Shown here one piece after another: positions 16,741 to 24,159 of a DNA stretch of 64,000 nucleotides. Source of the stretch: Microbacterium lushaniae (lineage in GTDB: Bacteria > Actinomycetota > Actinomycetes > Actinomycetales > Microbacteriaceae); contig NZ_CP044232.1 in NCBI RefSeq assembly GCF_008727775.1, positions 558,001-622,000 of the forward strand, read 5' to 3'. The notes under the pieces were generated by a model, which was not told where the DNA came from, did not search any database, and saw only the letters and a program-made list of their open reading frames with translations. How positions within the stretch are numbered: the stretch's first letter is position 1; the number at the start of each line of letters is the position of its first letter. The translations under genes and the position numbers were made by a program.

Positions 16741-18210
16741 GTGAACGCATCGACCAATCTCGCACCTGTCGCACACGCCCCGTCGTATGCGACCGCGCCG
16801 CTGCGCGCCGCCGTCGACATGGACCTCGCCGACGACTTCTCCTCTGTGCTGGAGAACAGCACCGGTCACCGTTCCACGATCGGATGCATCATCCCGGCGT
16901 ACAACGAGGAGGACTCGATCGCCGGAGTGATCGAGGGCCTGCTGAGCCAGACGCGGGTGCCCGACGTGATCCACGTCGTGGTCAACAACACCTCCGACAA
17001 CACCGTGAAGATCGCCTCCGAGTACAGCGGCCCGCACGAGATCGTCACCGACCTGGGGGAGCAGTTCACCGAGGTCTTCGTGCACGACATCGGCAAGAAC
17101 CCCGACAAGAAGGTCGGCGCGCTCAACTACGGCTACTCGCTCGTGGAGGGCTACGACTACCTGCTGGGCGTGGACGGCGACACCATCGCCGATGCCAAGG
17201 CCGTCGAATACCTCGAGACCGAGGCGGTCTCCGACTCCCGCATCGGCGGCATCTCGGCCATCTACTCCATCGACGACCGCCCCATGAAGGGCCTGATCGC
17301 GAAGTTCCTCACCGCCGGCCAGCGCACGCAGTTCGCCGCGTTCAACCTGCAGAACCTCCTGCGGGGGCGCAACATGGCCGTCCTCGGCGGGCAGTTCTCG
17401 ATCTTCGCCACGAACGCCCTGCGCGACGCGATGAAGCAGAACCACCAGAGCACGCCGTGGGTGCGCGACTCCGAGGTGGAGGACTCGCTGCTGTCGCTGC
17501 AGATCAAGAGCGCCGGCTACCTCACCAAGATCAGCCCGTACGCCCGCGCCGACGTGGGCGGTATGACGACGCTGTCGGCCTACGACGCGCAGCAGGTGAA
17601 GTGGACCTACGGCGCCATCGAGCTGATGTGGCCGGGTCAGCGCGGCGACACCAAGGGTCAGCCGTTCCACCCCAACCTGCGTCTGCGCTGGTTCGAGAAC
17701 TTCGGCATGCTGACGAACCTCTTCGTGCGCGTGGCTTTCTTCACGCTGCTGGCCGGTTCGCTCTCGATCGACGCGTTCATCTTCTCCCCGCTGTGGCTCC
17801 TGCCGCCGGTGGTCGCGATCCTGCTGAACGTCCGCATCGCTCGCACGATGCAGAACTGCAACGGCCGCGACCTCCTGTTCGCCGCGACGTTCATCCCGGC
17901 GGAGATCTTCATGTGGATCCGCATCAGCCACTTCGTCCGCTCGTGGACCCGATTCCTCTCCCGCAAGCAGGTCGACAACTGGGCGATGCAGGCCAAGGCC
18001 GAGAAGGGCGGAGGCCTCGGCCACTGGGCACCGTTCATCGTGCTGCTGGCCGTCGCGGTCGCGATGGCCGTCATCTGGAACCTCGTGGGTCCGGTCGCGC
18101 AGTCCTCGATCCTGTGGATCGGGTGGCCCATCGTCGGTGTCGTCACCGTGCTGCAGACCCTGCTCATGTTCGGAAAGCTCATCCGTCGCCACCACGGATT
18201 CAAGGTCTGA
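16741..18210 (+). CDS. Processive family 2 glycosyltransferase (cellulose/hyaluronan synthase-like)
   Basis: 489 residues. GT2 catalytic domain with IPAYNEEDSI (51-60), the UDP-binding DGD at 145-147, the acceptor-site motif EVED at 245-248, and QQVKW at 284-288 in place of the processive QxxRW; four or more membrane helices follow (from about residue 320). These are the features of inverting synthases that polymerise and export a beta-linked glycan through the membrane. GTG start with a strong AGGAGG at about 16730. Flanked by a two-component system and a GH6 glucanase, like the Streptomyces CslA-CslZ arrangement, which suggests a cellulose-like product. Substitution of Lys for Arg in QxxRW is unusual. 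Confidence 0.85.
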   Translation: MNASTNLAPVAHAPSYATAPLRAAVDMDLADDFSSVLENSTGHRSTIGCIIPAYNEEDSIAGVIEGLLSQTRVPDVIHVVVNNTSDNTVKIASEYSGPHEIVTDLGEQFTEVFVHDIGKNPDKKVGALNYGYSLVEGYDYLLGVDGDTIADAKAVEYLETEAVSDSRIGGISAIYSIDDRPMKGLIAKFLTAGQRTQFAAFNLQNLLRGRNMAVLGGQFSIFATNALRDAMKQNHQSTPWVRDSEVEDSLLSLQIKSAGYLTKISPYARADVGGMTTLSAYDAQQVKWTYGAIELMWPGQRGDTKGQPFHPNLRLRWFENFGMLTNLFVRVAFFTLLAGSLSIDAFIFSPLWLLPPVVAILLNVRIARTMQNCNGRDLLFAATFIPAEIFMWIRISHFVRSWTRFLSRKQVDNWAMQAKAEKGGGLGHWAPFIVLLAVAVAMAVIWNLVGPVAQSSILWIGWPIVGVVTVLQTLLMFGKLIRRHHGFKV

Positions 18211-18231
18211 CGCGCTCGGACGGGTCGGAGA

Positions 18232-19176
18232 CTAGGGGGCCAGGAGCTCCGATGTGAGGCGATAGCCCACGCCGCGCACGGTCTCGATGTACCGCGGAGT
18301 CGTGGGGTTGTCGCCGAGCTTGCGGCGCAGGTTCGTCATGTGCGCTTCGATCGCGCGCTTGTCGGCATCGCCGACGAAGTAGCTCGTGACGTAGGACTCC
18401 CCGCGCAGCACGAGGGTCAGGTCGGCCTTGCTGCGCACGCGCCGCTTGGACTCCAGGAGCGTGGCGAGCAGGTCGAACTCCGTGCGCGTGAGCTCCAGCT
18501 CGCGTCCACCCAGGAGCACGATCCGGCTGTCGGGGTCGAGCTGCAGGTCGCGGTGCACGAGCCAGTCCGCCGCCGCCGGGACGACATCGCCGAACCCGCG
18601 CGGCGCCAGATCGGTGCCGGCGGCCGCCTGCGGCTCAGGACCCTGCGTCGAGGGGACGATGACAGGCGCGTCCGATGTCGCCGCTGCGGCGGCGTACTCC
18701 TCGGGCCGCACGACGGGCACGCTCTGGGTGGCCGGGCGGGCGCCGGGGAAGGAGGGCCCGACGGGGCCTTGGCGCGGCGCACCGGCAGCCCCACTGCGCG
18801 GTCGGCGCAGCAGCGCCTCGATGCGGGCGCGGAGTTCGCGCGGGCGGAAGGGCTTCACGATGTACTCATCGGCGCCGGCGCCCAGCCCCAGCACGACGTC
18901 GGCCTCGTCTTCGAGCCCCGTGAGCATGATGATGTAGGTGTCGGACTGGGCCCGGATGCGGCGGGCCGCTTCGAATCCGTCGATGCCCGGCATGTTGACA
19001 TCCAGCGTCGTGATGAGCGGCTGATAGGCGATCACGGCCCGCACTCCGTCGATGCCGTTGCCCACCGAGACCGTGGAGAAGCCGGCCGACTCGAGCACCT
19101 CGACCAGGAGGTGCCGGATGTCGGGGTCGTCCTCGACGATCACGGCGGTCTTGTGCGCGTCCGCGGAGTCGCTCAT
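18232..19176 (-). CDS. OmpR/PhoB-family response regulator with long linker
   Basis: 314 residues. Receiver domain with AVIVEDDPDIR, phospho-acceptor Asp in TTLDVNMPGIDG and the conserved Lys in YIVKPFRPRE; a long Ala/Pro-rich linker of about 80 residues; then a winged-helix DNA-binding domain (RELELTRTEFDLLATLL, NLRRKLGDNP, TVRGVGYRL). The linker is much longer than in usual PhoB-type regulators. Start taken at MSDSADAHK. It lies downstream of the GH6 gene on the same strand and beside the GT2 gene, so it probably controls this polysaccharide locus with the kinase at 14874-16538. Confidence 0.92.
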   Translation of the reverse strand: MSDSADAHKTAVIVEDDPDIRHLLVEVLESAGFSTVSVGNGIDGVRAVIAYQPLITTLDVNMPGIDGFEAARRIRAQSDTYIIMLTGLEDEADVVLGLGAGADEYIVKPFRPRELRARIEALLRRPRSGAAGAPRQGPVGPSFPGARPATQSVPVVRPEEYAAAAATSDAPVIVPSTQGPEPQAAAGTDLAPRGFGDVVPAAADWLVHRDLQLDPDSRIVLLGGRELELTRTEFDLLATLLESKRRVRSKADLTLVLRGESYVTSYFVGDADKRAIEAHMTNLRRKLGDNPTTPRYIETVRGVGYRLTSELLAP

Positions 19177-19269
19177 CCTTGTTATCGCCTCACTCGATCC
19201 ACCGCTGGGTCGTGCGCCATCCTCGCACACTTCGAAGGTCGCGTTGTGCGCGGCCGATCGCCGGCGGCC

Positions 19270-20298
19270 TCATCGCACGTCGCGCGTGAGCTCGACCGCC
19301 GCCTCGGGCCACCACACCCCCGCGGCCGGTCCGCCGTTGCACTCGCCGTCGCTCTCACCCGGTGGCTTGATCCACAGATTCGTGTCCACGACGTCGTCGC
19401 CGTACGTGCCGCCGGGCTCGCCGACGAGACGCCCGGGCGGGTTGCACCACTCCGCGCCATCGGGCCCGGCGCCGTTGCGGGAGGTGTCGATGACCGCGTG
19501 GGCGCCCTCGAGCAGGGTCGAGAGCTCGTGGGCGTAGGCGAACTCCGCCGAGGTCGTCTGATAGTTCGACACGTTGGTCGCGAAGCCGCGCACGCGGTCG
19601 AGCACGCCGATGCCGCGGATGAGGTCGGCCATCTGCTCGGCGGGAAGCCAACTGGAGTGACCGCCGTCGAGGTAGATCCAGGTATCGACGCCGGTCATCG
19701 CGTCGACGGCGCCGGAGAGCTGCGCCCCGCGATCGGCGAGGTTGCCGCACTCGGGGGCGAGGGCGAGGCTGTCCGGCTCCAGGACGACGATCTTCTGCAC
19801 ATCGCGGGCATTGCGCAGCGCCTCTCCGATCCGCTGGGTCCATATGGCGTAGTCCGCCTCGTCCAGCCCGCCGGCCGAATGATTGCCGCAGTCCCGACCG
19901 GGAAGGCCGTAGACGACCACGGCGAGGGCGGCGTCCTGATCGCGCGCTTCCGCGGCCAGATGGGCGATGCGGTCCCACACCTTGTCGGCGGGGTCGAGTT
20001 CAGGGGTGAGCCAGTACGCCGTCGGCTGGGCGGCGAGATACTCCGTCGCGGCGGTCTCGGCAGCGGTGGGGGGCTCGCCTTCGGTGAGAGCGCGGGCCGC
20101 CTTGGACTCGTCGGGGACCACGACGACCGTGCCGACGGCCGGTGGACGGGCGGAGATCATCTGGACGAAGGTCTGCGTGTGGGTGGCGACGAGGACGATG
20201 GCGGCGATGAGACCGGCGACAGCGAGTGAGGATCCGCCCACGAGCAGGATCCGCCGGAGACGCCGACGGTTCGCCGGTGGCGAGGTCGGTCTCATCAT
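19270..20298 (-). CDS. Membrane-anchored GH6 endoglucanase (CslZ-like)
   Basis: 342 residues with one N-terminal membrane helix or uncleaved signal (RILLVGGSSLAVAGLIAAI). The GH6 active-site motifs are present: LPGRDCGNHSAGG (acid Asp), VLEPDSLAL, DTSRNG, and LWIKPPGESDG. GH6 enzymes cleave beta-1,4-glucan with inversion. In Streptomyces a GH6 protein (CslZ) works with the cellulose-synthase-like CslA, and here too a GT2 synthase is two genes away. ATG at 20298 is 7 bases after TAGAGT on the minus strand (20306-20311), so probably leaderless. Transcribed ahead of the response regulator gene. Confidence 0.9.
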   Translation of the reverse strand: MMRPTSPPANRRRLRRILLVGGSSLAVAGLIAAIVLVATHTQTFVQMISARPPAVGTVVVVPDESKAARALTEGEPPTAAETAATEYLAAQPTAYWLTPELDPADKVWDRIAHLAAEARDQDAALAVVVYGLPGRDCGNHSAGGLDEADYAIWTQRIGEALRNARDVQKIVVLEPDSLALAPECGNLADRGAQLSGAVDAMTGVDTWIYLDGGHSSWLPAEQMADLIRGIGVLDRVRGFATNVSNYQTTSAEFAYAHELSTLLEGAHAVIDTSRNGAGPDGAEWCNPPGRLVGEPGGTYGDDVVDTNLWIKPPGESDGECNGGPAAGVWWPEAAVELTRDVR

Positions 20299-20342
20299 CA
20301 CCTGGACTCTAGCCGAGCCCGGCCGTCGCGTGCACAAAGGAA

Positions 20343-20384
20343 AAGCCCCCGACGGCGGATGGAAATCCACGCCGGCAGGGGCTT
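20343..20384. promoter_or_regulatory. Nested hairpin downstream/upstream of intergenic region
   Basis: AAGCCCC at 20343 pairs with GGGGCTT ending at 20384; inside, GGCG...CGCC encloses the palindrome TGGAAATCCA. It sits in the 254-bp gap between the divergent GH6 gene (20298) and the small protein gene (20553). It could be a structured leader, a small RNA or a terminator of something transcribed through the gap. Confidence 0.45.
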
Positions 20385-20425
20385 CGCGACCGGTGCCGGG
20401 TCGCTTCCATGAGTATACAGAGCGT

Positions 20426-20443
20426 GTCCCCCGTTCGGGGGAC
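20426..20443 (+). terminator. Terminator-like hairpin
   Basis: GTCCCCC (20426-20432), loop GTTC, GGGGGAC (20437-20443): a perfect 7-bp GC stem. It lies in the same intergenic region as the nested hairpin and before the small protein gene at 20553. No U-tract. Confidence 0.45.
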
Positions 20444-20552
20444 AGGTCACTCCCCTTGTGGAAAAGCCCGCGAGCGGCTAGCCGTCAGGAGTGAGGTGGT
20501 TCATGCGGCCATCCTGGAATGGTTAGGCGCCGTCGTTGGGTACGCTCGGACG

Positions 20553-20876
20553 GTGGGAAAACTGATTTACACGGGGCTCGGGTTTTCGTTCGATATCGAG
20601 GATCGCGCGTTGGCCCACCTCCGGGTGATCTTCATGAACAAACTGCGCCGGGGCGAGCCGTTCATGTTCCACCACACCGCCGGCGACGGCAGCGGGACCC
20701 GCAGCTCATGGATCCATCCGTCGATTCCGGTGGTTTTCCACTTCTACGGCAGTCGCGCCCCCGTGCTGAACCGGCGGTGGGTGGAAGACCTCATGCGCGA
20801 GGCCAACGGTCCGCACGGGCTGACGGTGGTGCCGGAGCCCGACCCCGACTCACCGCTGATGACGGAGCGCGCTTAA
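20553..20876 (+). CDS. Small conserved protein, paralogue A (DUF7882-like)
   Basis: 107 residues beginning MGKLIYTGLGFSFDIEDR. It is clearly related to the protein at 21526-21888: both share LIY/LFY at the start, LLAH/ALAH-(I/L)-(K/R)-V, a KLRRGE-(P/S)-F block and W-(I/L)-x-PSIP. I know this family as small cytoplasmic proteins typical of Microbacteriaceae, sometimes mis-annotated as ATP-dependent DNA ligase; the function is unknown. The GTG is 6 bases after TACGCT (20541-20546) with no ribosome binding site, so probably leaderless. Its stop overlaps the convergent MarR gene stop (TTAA). Confidence 0.75.
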   Translation: MGKLIYTGLGFSFDIEDRALAHLRVIFMNKLRRGEPFMFHHTAGDGSGTRSSWIHPSIPVVFHFYGSRAPVLNRRWVEDLMREANGPHGLTVVPEPDPDSPLMTERA

Positions 20877-21331
20877 GCGCACTCCTGGTCGACGGCCTCC
20901 CGCACGCGCTCGAGGAACTGCGCGACGTGTTCGGCCTCGGTGGGGGAGAGTTCGCCGGCGAACTCCCGGATGCGCGTGCTGAGCGGATCGACGTCGGTGA
21001 GGTCGATGTCGCGGTCGAAGGGGACGACGAACTTGCTGCGCCGATCCGTCGGGTTCGAGGTGAACGCGATGAGGCCGCCGGCGTGGAGGCGGTCGAGCAT
21101 TCCCGTGACGGAGGCGGTGGAAACGCCCAGATGCTGCGCGATCCCCGTGGGCGTCACGGATTCGCCCTCGTCGGTGCATTCCAGGATGTAGCGCATGGCG
21201 GCTCGCGCGTTCTCGCTCGGTCCGCACGCGTTCTGGCGACGGCGGGCCAAGCGCGACTCCGACTGCCGGAGTCGTTCGACGGCCCGTACAGCCTCGGCGA
21301 TCGCATCGCCGGTGTCGGTGGGGGTGGTCAC
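20873..21331 (-). CDS. MarR-family transcriptional regulator
   Basis: About 152 residues with a winged helix: YILECTDEGESVTPTGIAQHL, the recognition helix STASVTGMLDRLHAGG and the wing TSNPTDRRSKFVV. I place the start at the GTG at 21331 because GGAAGG (21338-21343) is six bases upstream; an ATG at 21337 abuts that site, and an ATG at 21376 would lie inside a TACAAT -10 box. It sits between two paralogous small-protein genes and is divergent from the second, with palindromes in the shared intergenic region, so it may control itself and that gene. Confidence 0.85.
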   Translation of the reverse strand: MTTPTDTGDAIAEAVRAVERLRQSESRLARRRQNACGPSENARAAMRYILECTDEGESVTPTGIAQHLGVSTASVTGMLDRLHAGGLIAFTSNPTDRRSKFVVPFDRDIDLTDVDPLSTRIREFAGELSPTEAEHVAQFLERVREAVDQECA

Positions 21332-21397
21332 CTGCATCCTTCCGTCGGGCGGAGCCGGGAACGGTGAAGTGACCATTGTAGTTAGGCACGGTGATTA

Positions 21398-21410
21398 CTC
21401 ACCAGGTGAG
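21398..21410. promoter_or_regulatory. Palindrome, candidate MarR operator
   Basis: CTCACC-A-GGTGAG is a perfect 13-bp palindrome 67 bases upstream of the chosen MarR start and within the divergent intergenic region shared with the small-protein gene at 21526. Size and symmetry fit a MarR dimer site. Confidence 0.5.
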
Positions 21411-21429
21411 CTTTCTCGTCGCCGACCGA

Positions 21430-21447
21430 CATGAGACGTTTCTCATG
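21430..21447. promoter_or_regulatory. Second palindrome in the MarR divergent promoter region
   Basis: CATGAGA-CGTT-TCTCATG: 7-bp perfect arms with a 4-base spacer, followed by the AT-rich TTGCCT (21467-21472) and a TAAATC-like -10 region at the expected spacing before the gene at 21526. A candidate operator for the same or another regulator. Confidence 0.4.
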
Positions 21448-21525
21448 CAGTTGCCTGATAGCTAGTTTGCCTAGTAACGTGACGAGTAATAAATCAATCA
21501 CCTGACATGCAGAGGGGACCGCATC

Positions 21526-21888
21526 ATGGGACGCCTGTTTTACGGGAACGCAACTCAGCCCATCGAGATGCCGGACCGGCTGCTCGCACACATCAAGGTC
21601 GTCACGGCCACCAAGCTGCGTCGTGGCGAGAGCTTCACGCTCTCCTGGCGGCACCCCGAGGACGTCCCGGGTGGACGCTCGACCATCTGGTTGCAGCCCT
21701 CGATCCCCCTTCGGTTCGTCTTCTCCACCCCCGAGCCCGAGCTGCTCGACCCCGCATTCCTGAAAGACCTGGCCAACGCCGCCAATTCGTCGGGCGGCCT
21801 ATCCGTCGACCTCAACATGCCGGTGCCGGTGAACGACGAGGTTTCGACGCCGCAGGCCCGCGTCCCGGTCGGGGCGCGGGCCGCCTGA
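21526..21888 (+). CDS. Small conserved protein, paralogue B (DUF7882-like)
   Basis: 120 residues, MGRLFYGNATQPIEMPDRL at the start, then HIKVVTATKLRRGESF, RSTIWLQPSIPLRFVF and a C-terminal NSSGGLSVDLNMP. Paralogue of the protein at 20553-20876. No signal peptide or membrane helix. Ribosome binding site GAGGGGA before the ATG. It is divergent from the MarR gene across a 150-bp region unusually rich in A/T for this genome. Function unknown; a stress or envelope role is only a guess from the MarR context. Confidence 0.75.
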   Translation: MGRLFYGNATQPIEMPDRLLAHIKVVTATKLRRGESFTLSWRHPEDVPGGRSTIWLQPSIPLRFVFSTPEPELLDPAFLKDLANAANSSGGLSVDLNMPVPVNDEVSTPQARVPVGARAA

Positions 21889-22013
21889 GCGGCTCGCGGC
21901 GGGGACCGGGTGGGCTTCTTGGGGGAGTCCATCCGTCGCTGTCAAGCCCATCGATCGCGCGGCGTGGGCGAGGGATCGTGGGGTGAGCGACGACGCAGAA
22001 TACGGAGCATCCC

Positions 22014-22172
22014 ATGTACTCCTCGCAAGAGCCGTGGCGGCGGCCCGTGGACATCCCGCACCGTCCTCCACTGCGACACCGCATCGCAATCGAACGGGAA
22101 TGGGCCCGCGCGCTCGTCGACGACGACGACGAGCCGCCGCCGGTGGCCCCACGGCATCCCCTCGTGATGTGA
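22014..22172 (+). CDS. Small hypothetical protein, 52 residues
   Basis: An open frame starting MYSSQEPWRRPVDIPHRP and continuing through HRIAIEREWARALV to an acidic-proline stretch (DDDDEPPP) and the stop. GGAG lies six bases upstream of the ATG, and codon third positions are mostly G or C. No recognised domain; the IAIEREWARAL segment could be an amphipathic helix. It precedes the SGNH lipoprotein gene by about 120 bases. I think it is a real small gene, but only comparison with relatives can show that. Confidence 0.5.
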   Translation: MYSSQEPWRRPVDIPHRPPLRHRIAIEREWARALVDDDDEPPPVAPRHPLVM

Positions 22173-22294
22173 GCGGCGTGGTGGACGTCGGCCGGTCGGG
22201 GCAGTCGGCCGACGGCCACGTATCGCGCCCGTCGCTGCGAAGCGACTCGGCGACAATCCTGCCCCCGCGAATGCGGTCGCGCGAGAGGCCGCCG

Positions 22295-22963
22295 GTGAGG
22301 ATCTTCTCATCTGCGTTGGGCGTCGTGCTGGCCCTTGTCCTCGTCGCACTCGCACCCGGCTGCGCTCGCACGACCGCGCACCCCGCGCCTTCGTCCGCGA
22401 GCCCCGCCGCGACCGCGGCGGCCGCGGAAGACCCGGTGCGCATGGCAGTGGTGGGGGACTCGCTCAGCGAGGGCGACAGCGCCGATTTCTCCGGCGGCGA
22501 CTTCGGCGACCGGTCATGGCTGCCGTGGGCGCTGGATGAGCGCGTGGTGTTCGCCGGCGGATGGGCGGTGTCCGGCGCTCTGACCGAGGCGATGGCAGAG
22601 AACGTGCGGCCCTACGATGCCGACGTGCTCGTCATCCTCGGCGGCACGAACGACCTGGCCCTGGGCATCGACCTGCGGGACACTCAGCGCCACCTCGTCG
22701 AGATCGCCGACACGGCGAGCGTGGAGCGGGTCGTGCTCGTCGGCGTCCCGCCCATCGACTTCGCCCCCGACACCGTCGGGCCCTACAACCAGGCGCTGCG
22801 CGAGCTCGCCGCCGAGCGCGGGTGGGAGTTCGCCGACGCCGCGGCGGATCTGCGTGCTCCCGATGAGACCTTTCGCGAGGGCCTGACGTGGGATGGCCTT
22901 CATCCCACCGCCGAGGGCGCGCGACTGCTGGGCGAGGCCATCCGGGCCCACGTCCTCCGATGA
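22295..22963 (+). CDS. SGNH/GDSL hydrolase lipoprotein
   Basis: 222 residues. Signal sequence with lipobox (VLVALAPGC), so it is anchored outside the membrane by its cysteine. SGNH hydrolase blocks are intact: VVGDSLSEGDS (nucleophile Ser), GGTNDLALG (Asn) and DGLHPTAEG (Asp and His). Likely an esterase or deacetylase acting on surface polysaccharide or lipid. The GTG at 22295 with GAGAGG six bases upstream gives a compact signal peptide; an ATG at 22271 is the alternative. It is followed after 17 bases by the DoxX-type gene, probably the same operon. Confidence 0.8.
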   Translation: MRIFSSALGVVLALVLVALAPGCARTTAHPAPSSASPAATAAAAEDPVRMAVVGDSLSEGDSADFSGGDFGDRSWLPWALDERVVFAGGWAVSGALTEAMAENVRPYDADVLVILGGTNDLALGIDLRDTQRHLVEIADTASVERVVLVGVPPIDFAPDTVGPYNQALRELAAERGWEFADAAADLRAPDETFREGLTWDGLHPTAEGARLLGEAIRAHVLR

Positions 22964-22980
22964 ACCACAGAGGAGACCGC

Positions 22981-23358
22981 ATGCGCACATTCGCCCGCTG
23001 GATGCTGGGGGCCGCGATGCTGTTCGCGGGGCTCAGCCATGTGTTCTGGGCCCGGCGCGACTTCCAGGCGCAGGTGCCCGACTGGGCGGTGGAGGCGGTG
23101 CCGCTGGACAAGGACGACGTCGTGCTGGCCTCGGGGGTCGTGGAGATCGCGTTCGGAGCGGCACTCATCGCCCTGCCGCGAGAGCGCCGCACCATCGGCG
23201 CCGCTCTCGCGGCGTTCTTCCTCGCCGTCTTCCCCGGCAACATCGATCAGTGGCGCAAGCACCGGTCGGCGTTCGGGCTCGACACCGACCGCAAGCGCTT
23301 CATCCGCCTGTTCTTCCAGCCCGCCCTCGTCGCGTGGGCGTGGTGGTCGACGCGCTAG
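22981..23358 (+). CDS. DoxX-family small membrane protein
   Basis: 125 residues with four predicted membrane helices and DoxX-like sequence: ARWMLGAAMLFAGLSHVFWARRDFQAQVPDW at the start (shown only as a landmark, residues 5-35), then VEIAFGAALIAL and FPGNIDQW. DoxX-type proteins are linked to membrane thiol redox balance in mycobacteria, but the exact role of this subgroup is unclear. AGAGGAGA ribosome binding site. Its stop shares bases with the convergent GH114 gene (CTAG at 23355-23358). Confidence 0.75.
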   Translation: MRTFARWMLGAAMLFAGLSHVFWARRDFQAQVPDWAVEAVPLDKDDVVLASGVVEIAFGAALIALPRERRTIGAALAAFFLAVFPGNIDQWRKHRSAFGLDTDRKRFIRLFFQPALVAWAWWSTR

Positions 23359-24152
23359 CAGTTCTCGAACACGTACCCCGGATCGGACGGGCCCACCAGC
23401 CCCCGGTCGCGCAGCACGATCGACTCCGGTACGGCCGAGTCGGCGCACACCTCCTCGAAGCGGCGGGGGAGGACGTCGGCGTACTCGATGTCGAGCACGT
23501 GCGCCCCGTACACGTCCTCGTACGCGTCGCACTCCTGGAATGCCGCGCACTCCTCGGCGATGGCGAAGTCGAAGCCGGCCTCACGCGCGAAGAGCCCGGC
23601 GAATTCGGCGGCGTTCTTCTGCGCGGCCGCCAGGCCCGCACGGTGGGCCGCGTCGACCAGCTCGGCGGCGAGCGCGACGCTGTCGTCGACGGTGATCGCT
23701 CCGCCGGAGCGGGCGAACGTGTCGAGATTGTCGAACTCGACGGCGTCGAACCCGGCATCGGCGCACTCATGGATCCACGGCGTCACGACGGCCGCGATCT
23801 CCGCTCTGCGCTCGGACGTCGAGACATCCAGCAGGATCTCATCCGGCCACATCGGGTCGACCACCGGTGCTCCCTCCCGCCGGAGGAGGGCGTCGGCCGG
23901 CCACGCGTCATCCTCGCCGGGCTGGGTCTGGAAGGCGTTGACGTAGCAGATCGAATAGCCGTCCTCCAGCGGGGACGCCGACCGGTCGCGCACGACCACC
24001 TCCACGCCGTCGGGCGGCGGATACGCGCGGCCGAGCTGATAGTCGAACGGGGCGCCCGCGGGCGGCGGGGCGGGGGCGTCGGGCGCGCTGCATCCGGCGG
24101 CGAGCAGGGCCACCGCAGGCACGAGCACCGCCCGCCACGACTTCGCGTTCAT
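23355..24152 (-). CDS. GH114-type endo-alpha-1,4-polygalactosaminidase lipoprotein
   Basis: 265 residues with a lipobox (VALLAAGC) and a TIM-barrel domain bearing GH114 landmarks: ICYVNAFQTQPGE, ILLDVST, GFDAVEFDNLDTF, KNAAEFAGLF and FAIAEECAAFQECDAY. GH114 enzymes hydrolyse alpha-1,4-linked galactosamine polymers. The acidic residues in VEFDN and AEEC are candidate catalytic groups. It may trim the cell's own or a neighbour's exopolysaccharide. It starts just before the terC gene stop on the same strand (7-base gap), so it may lie at the end of the terC transcript. Confidence 0.85.
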   Translation of the reverse strand: MNAKSWRAVLVPAVALLAAGCSAPDAPAPPPAGAPFDYQLGRAYPPPDGVEVVVRDRSASPLEDGYSICYVNAFQTQPGEDDAWPADALLRREGAPVVDPMWPDEILLDVSTSERRAEIAAVVTPWIHECADAGFDAVEFDNLDTFARSGGAITVDDSVALAAELVDAAHRAGLAAAQKNAAEFAGLFAREAGFDFAIAEECAAFQECDAYEDVYGAHVLDIEYADVLPRRFEEVCADSAVPESIVLRDRGLVGPSDPGYVFENC

Positions 24153-24159
24153 CGGACCA

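Noticed and set aside
21332..21376. MarR start at 21376
   Set aside because: The ATG there overlaps a TACAAT box that would place the transcript start downstream of it; a ribosome binding site supports 21331.
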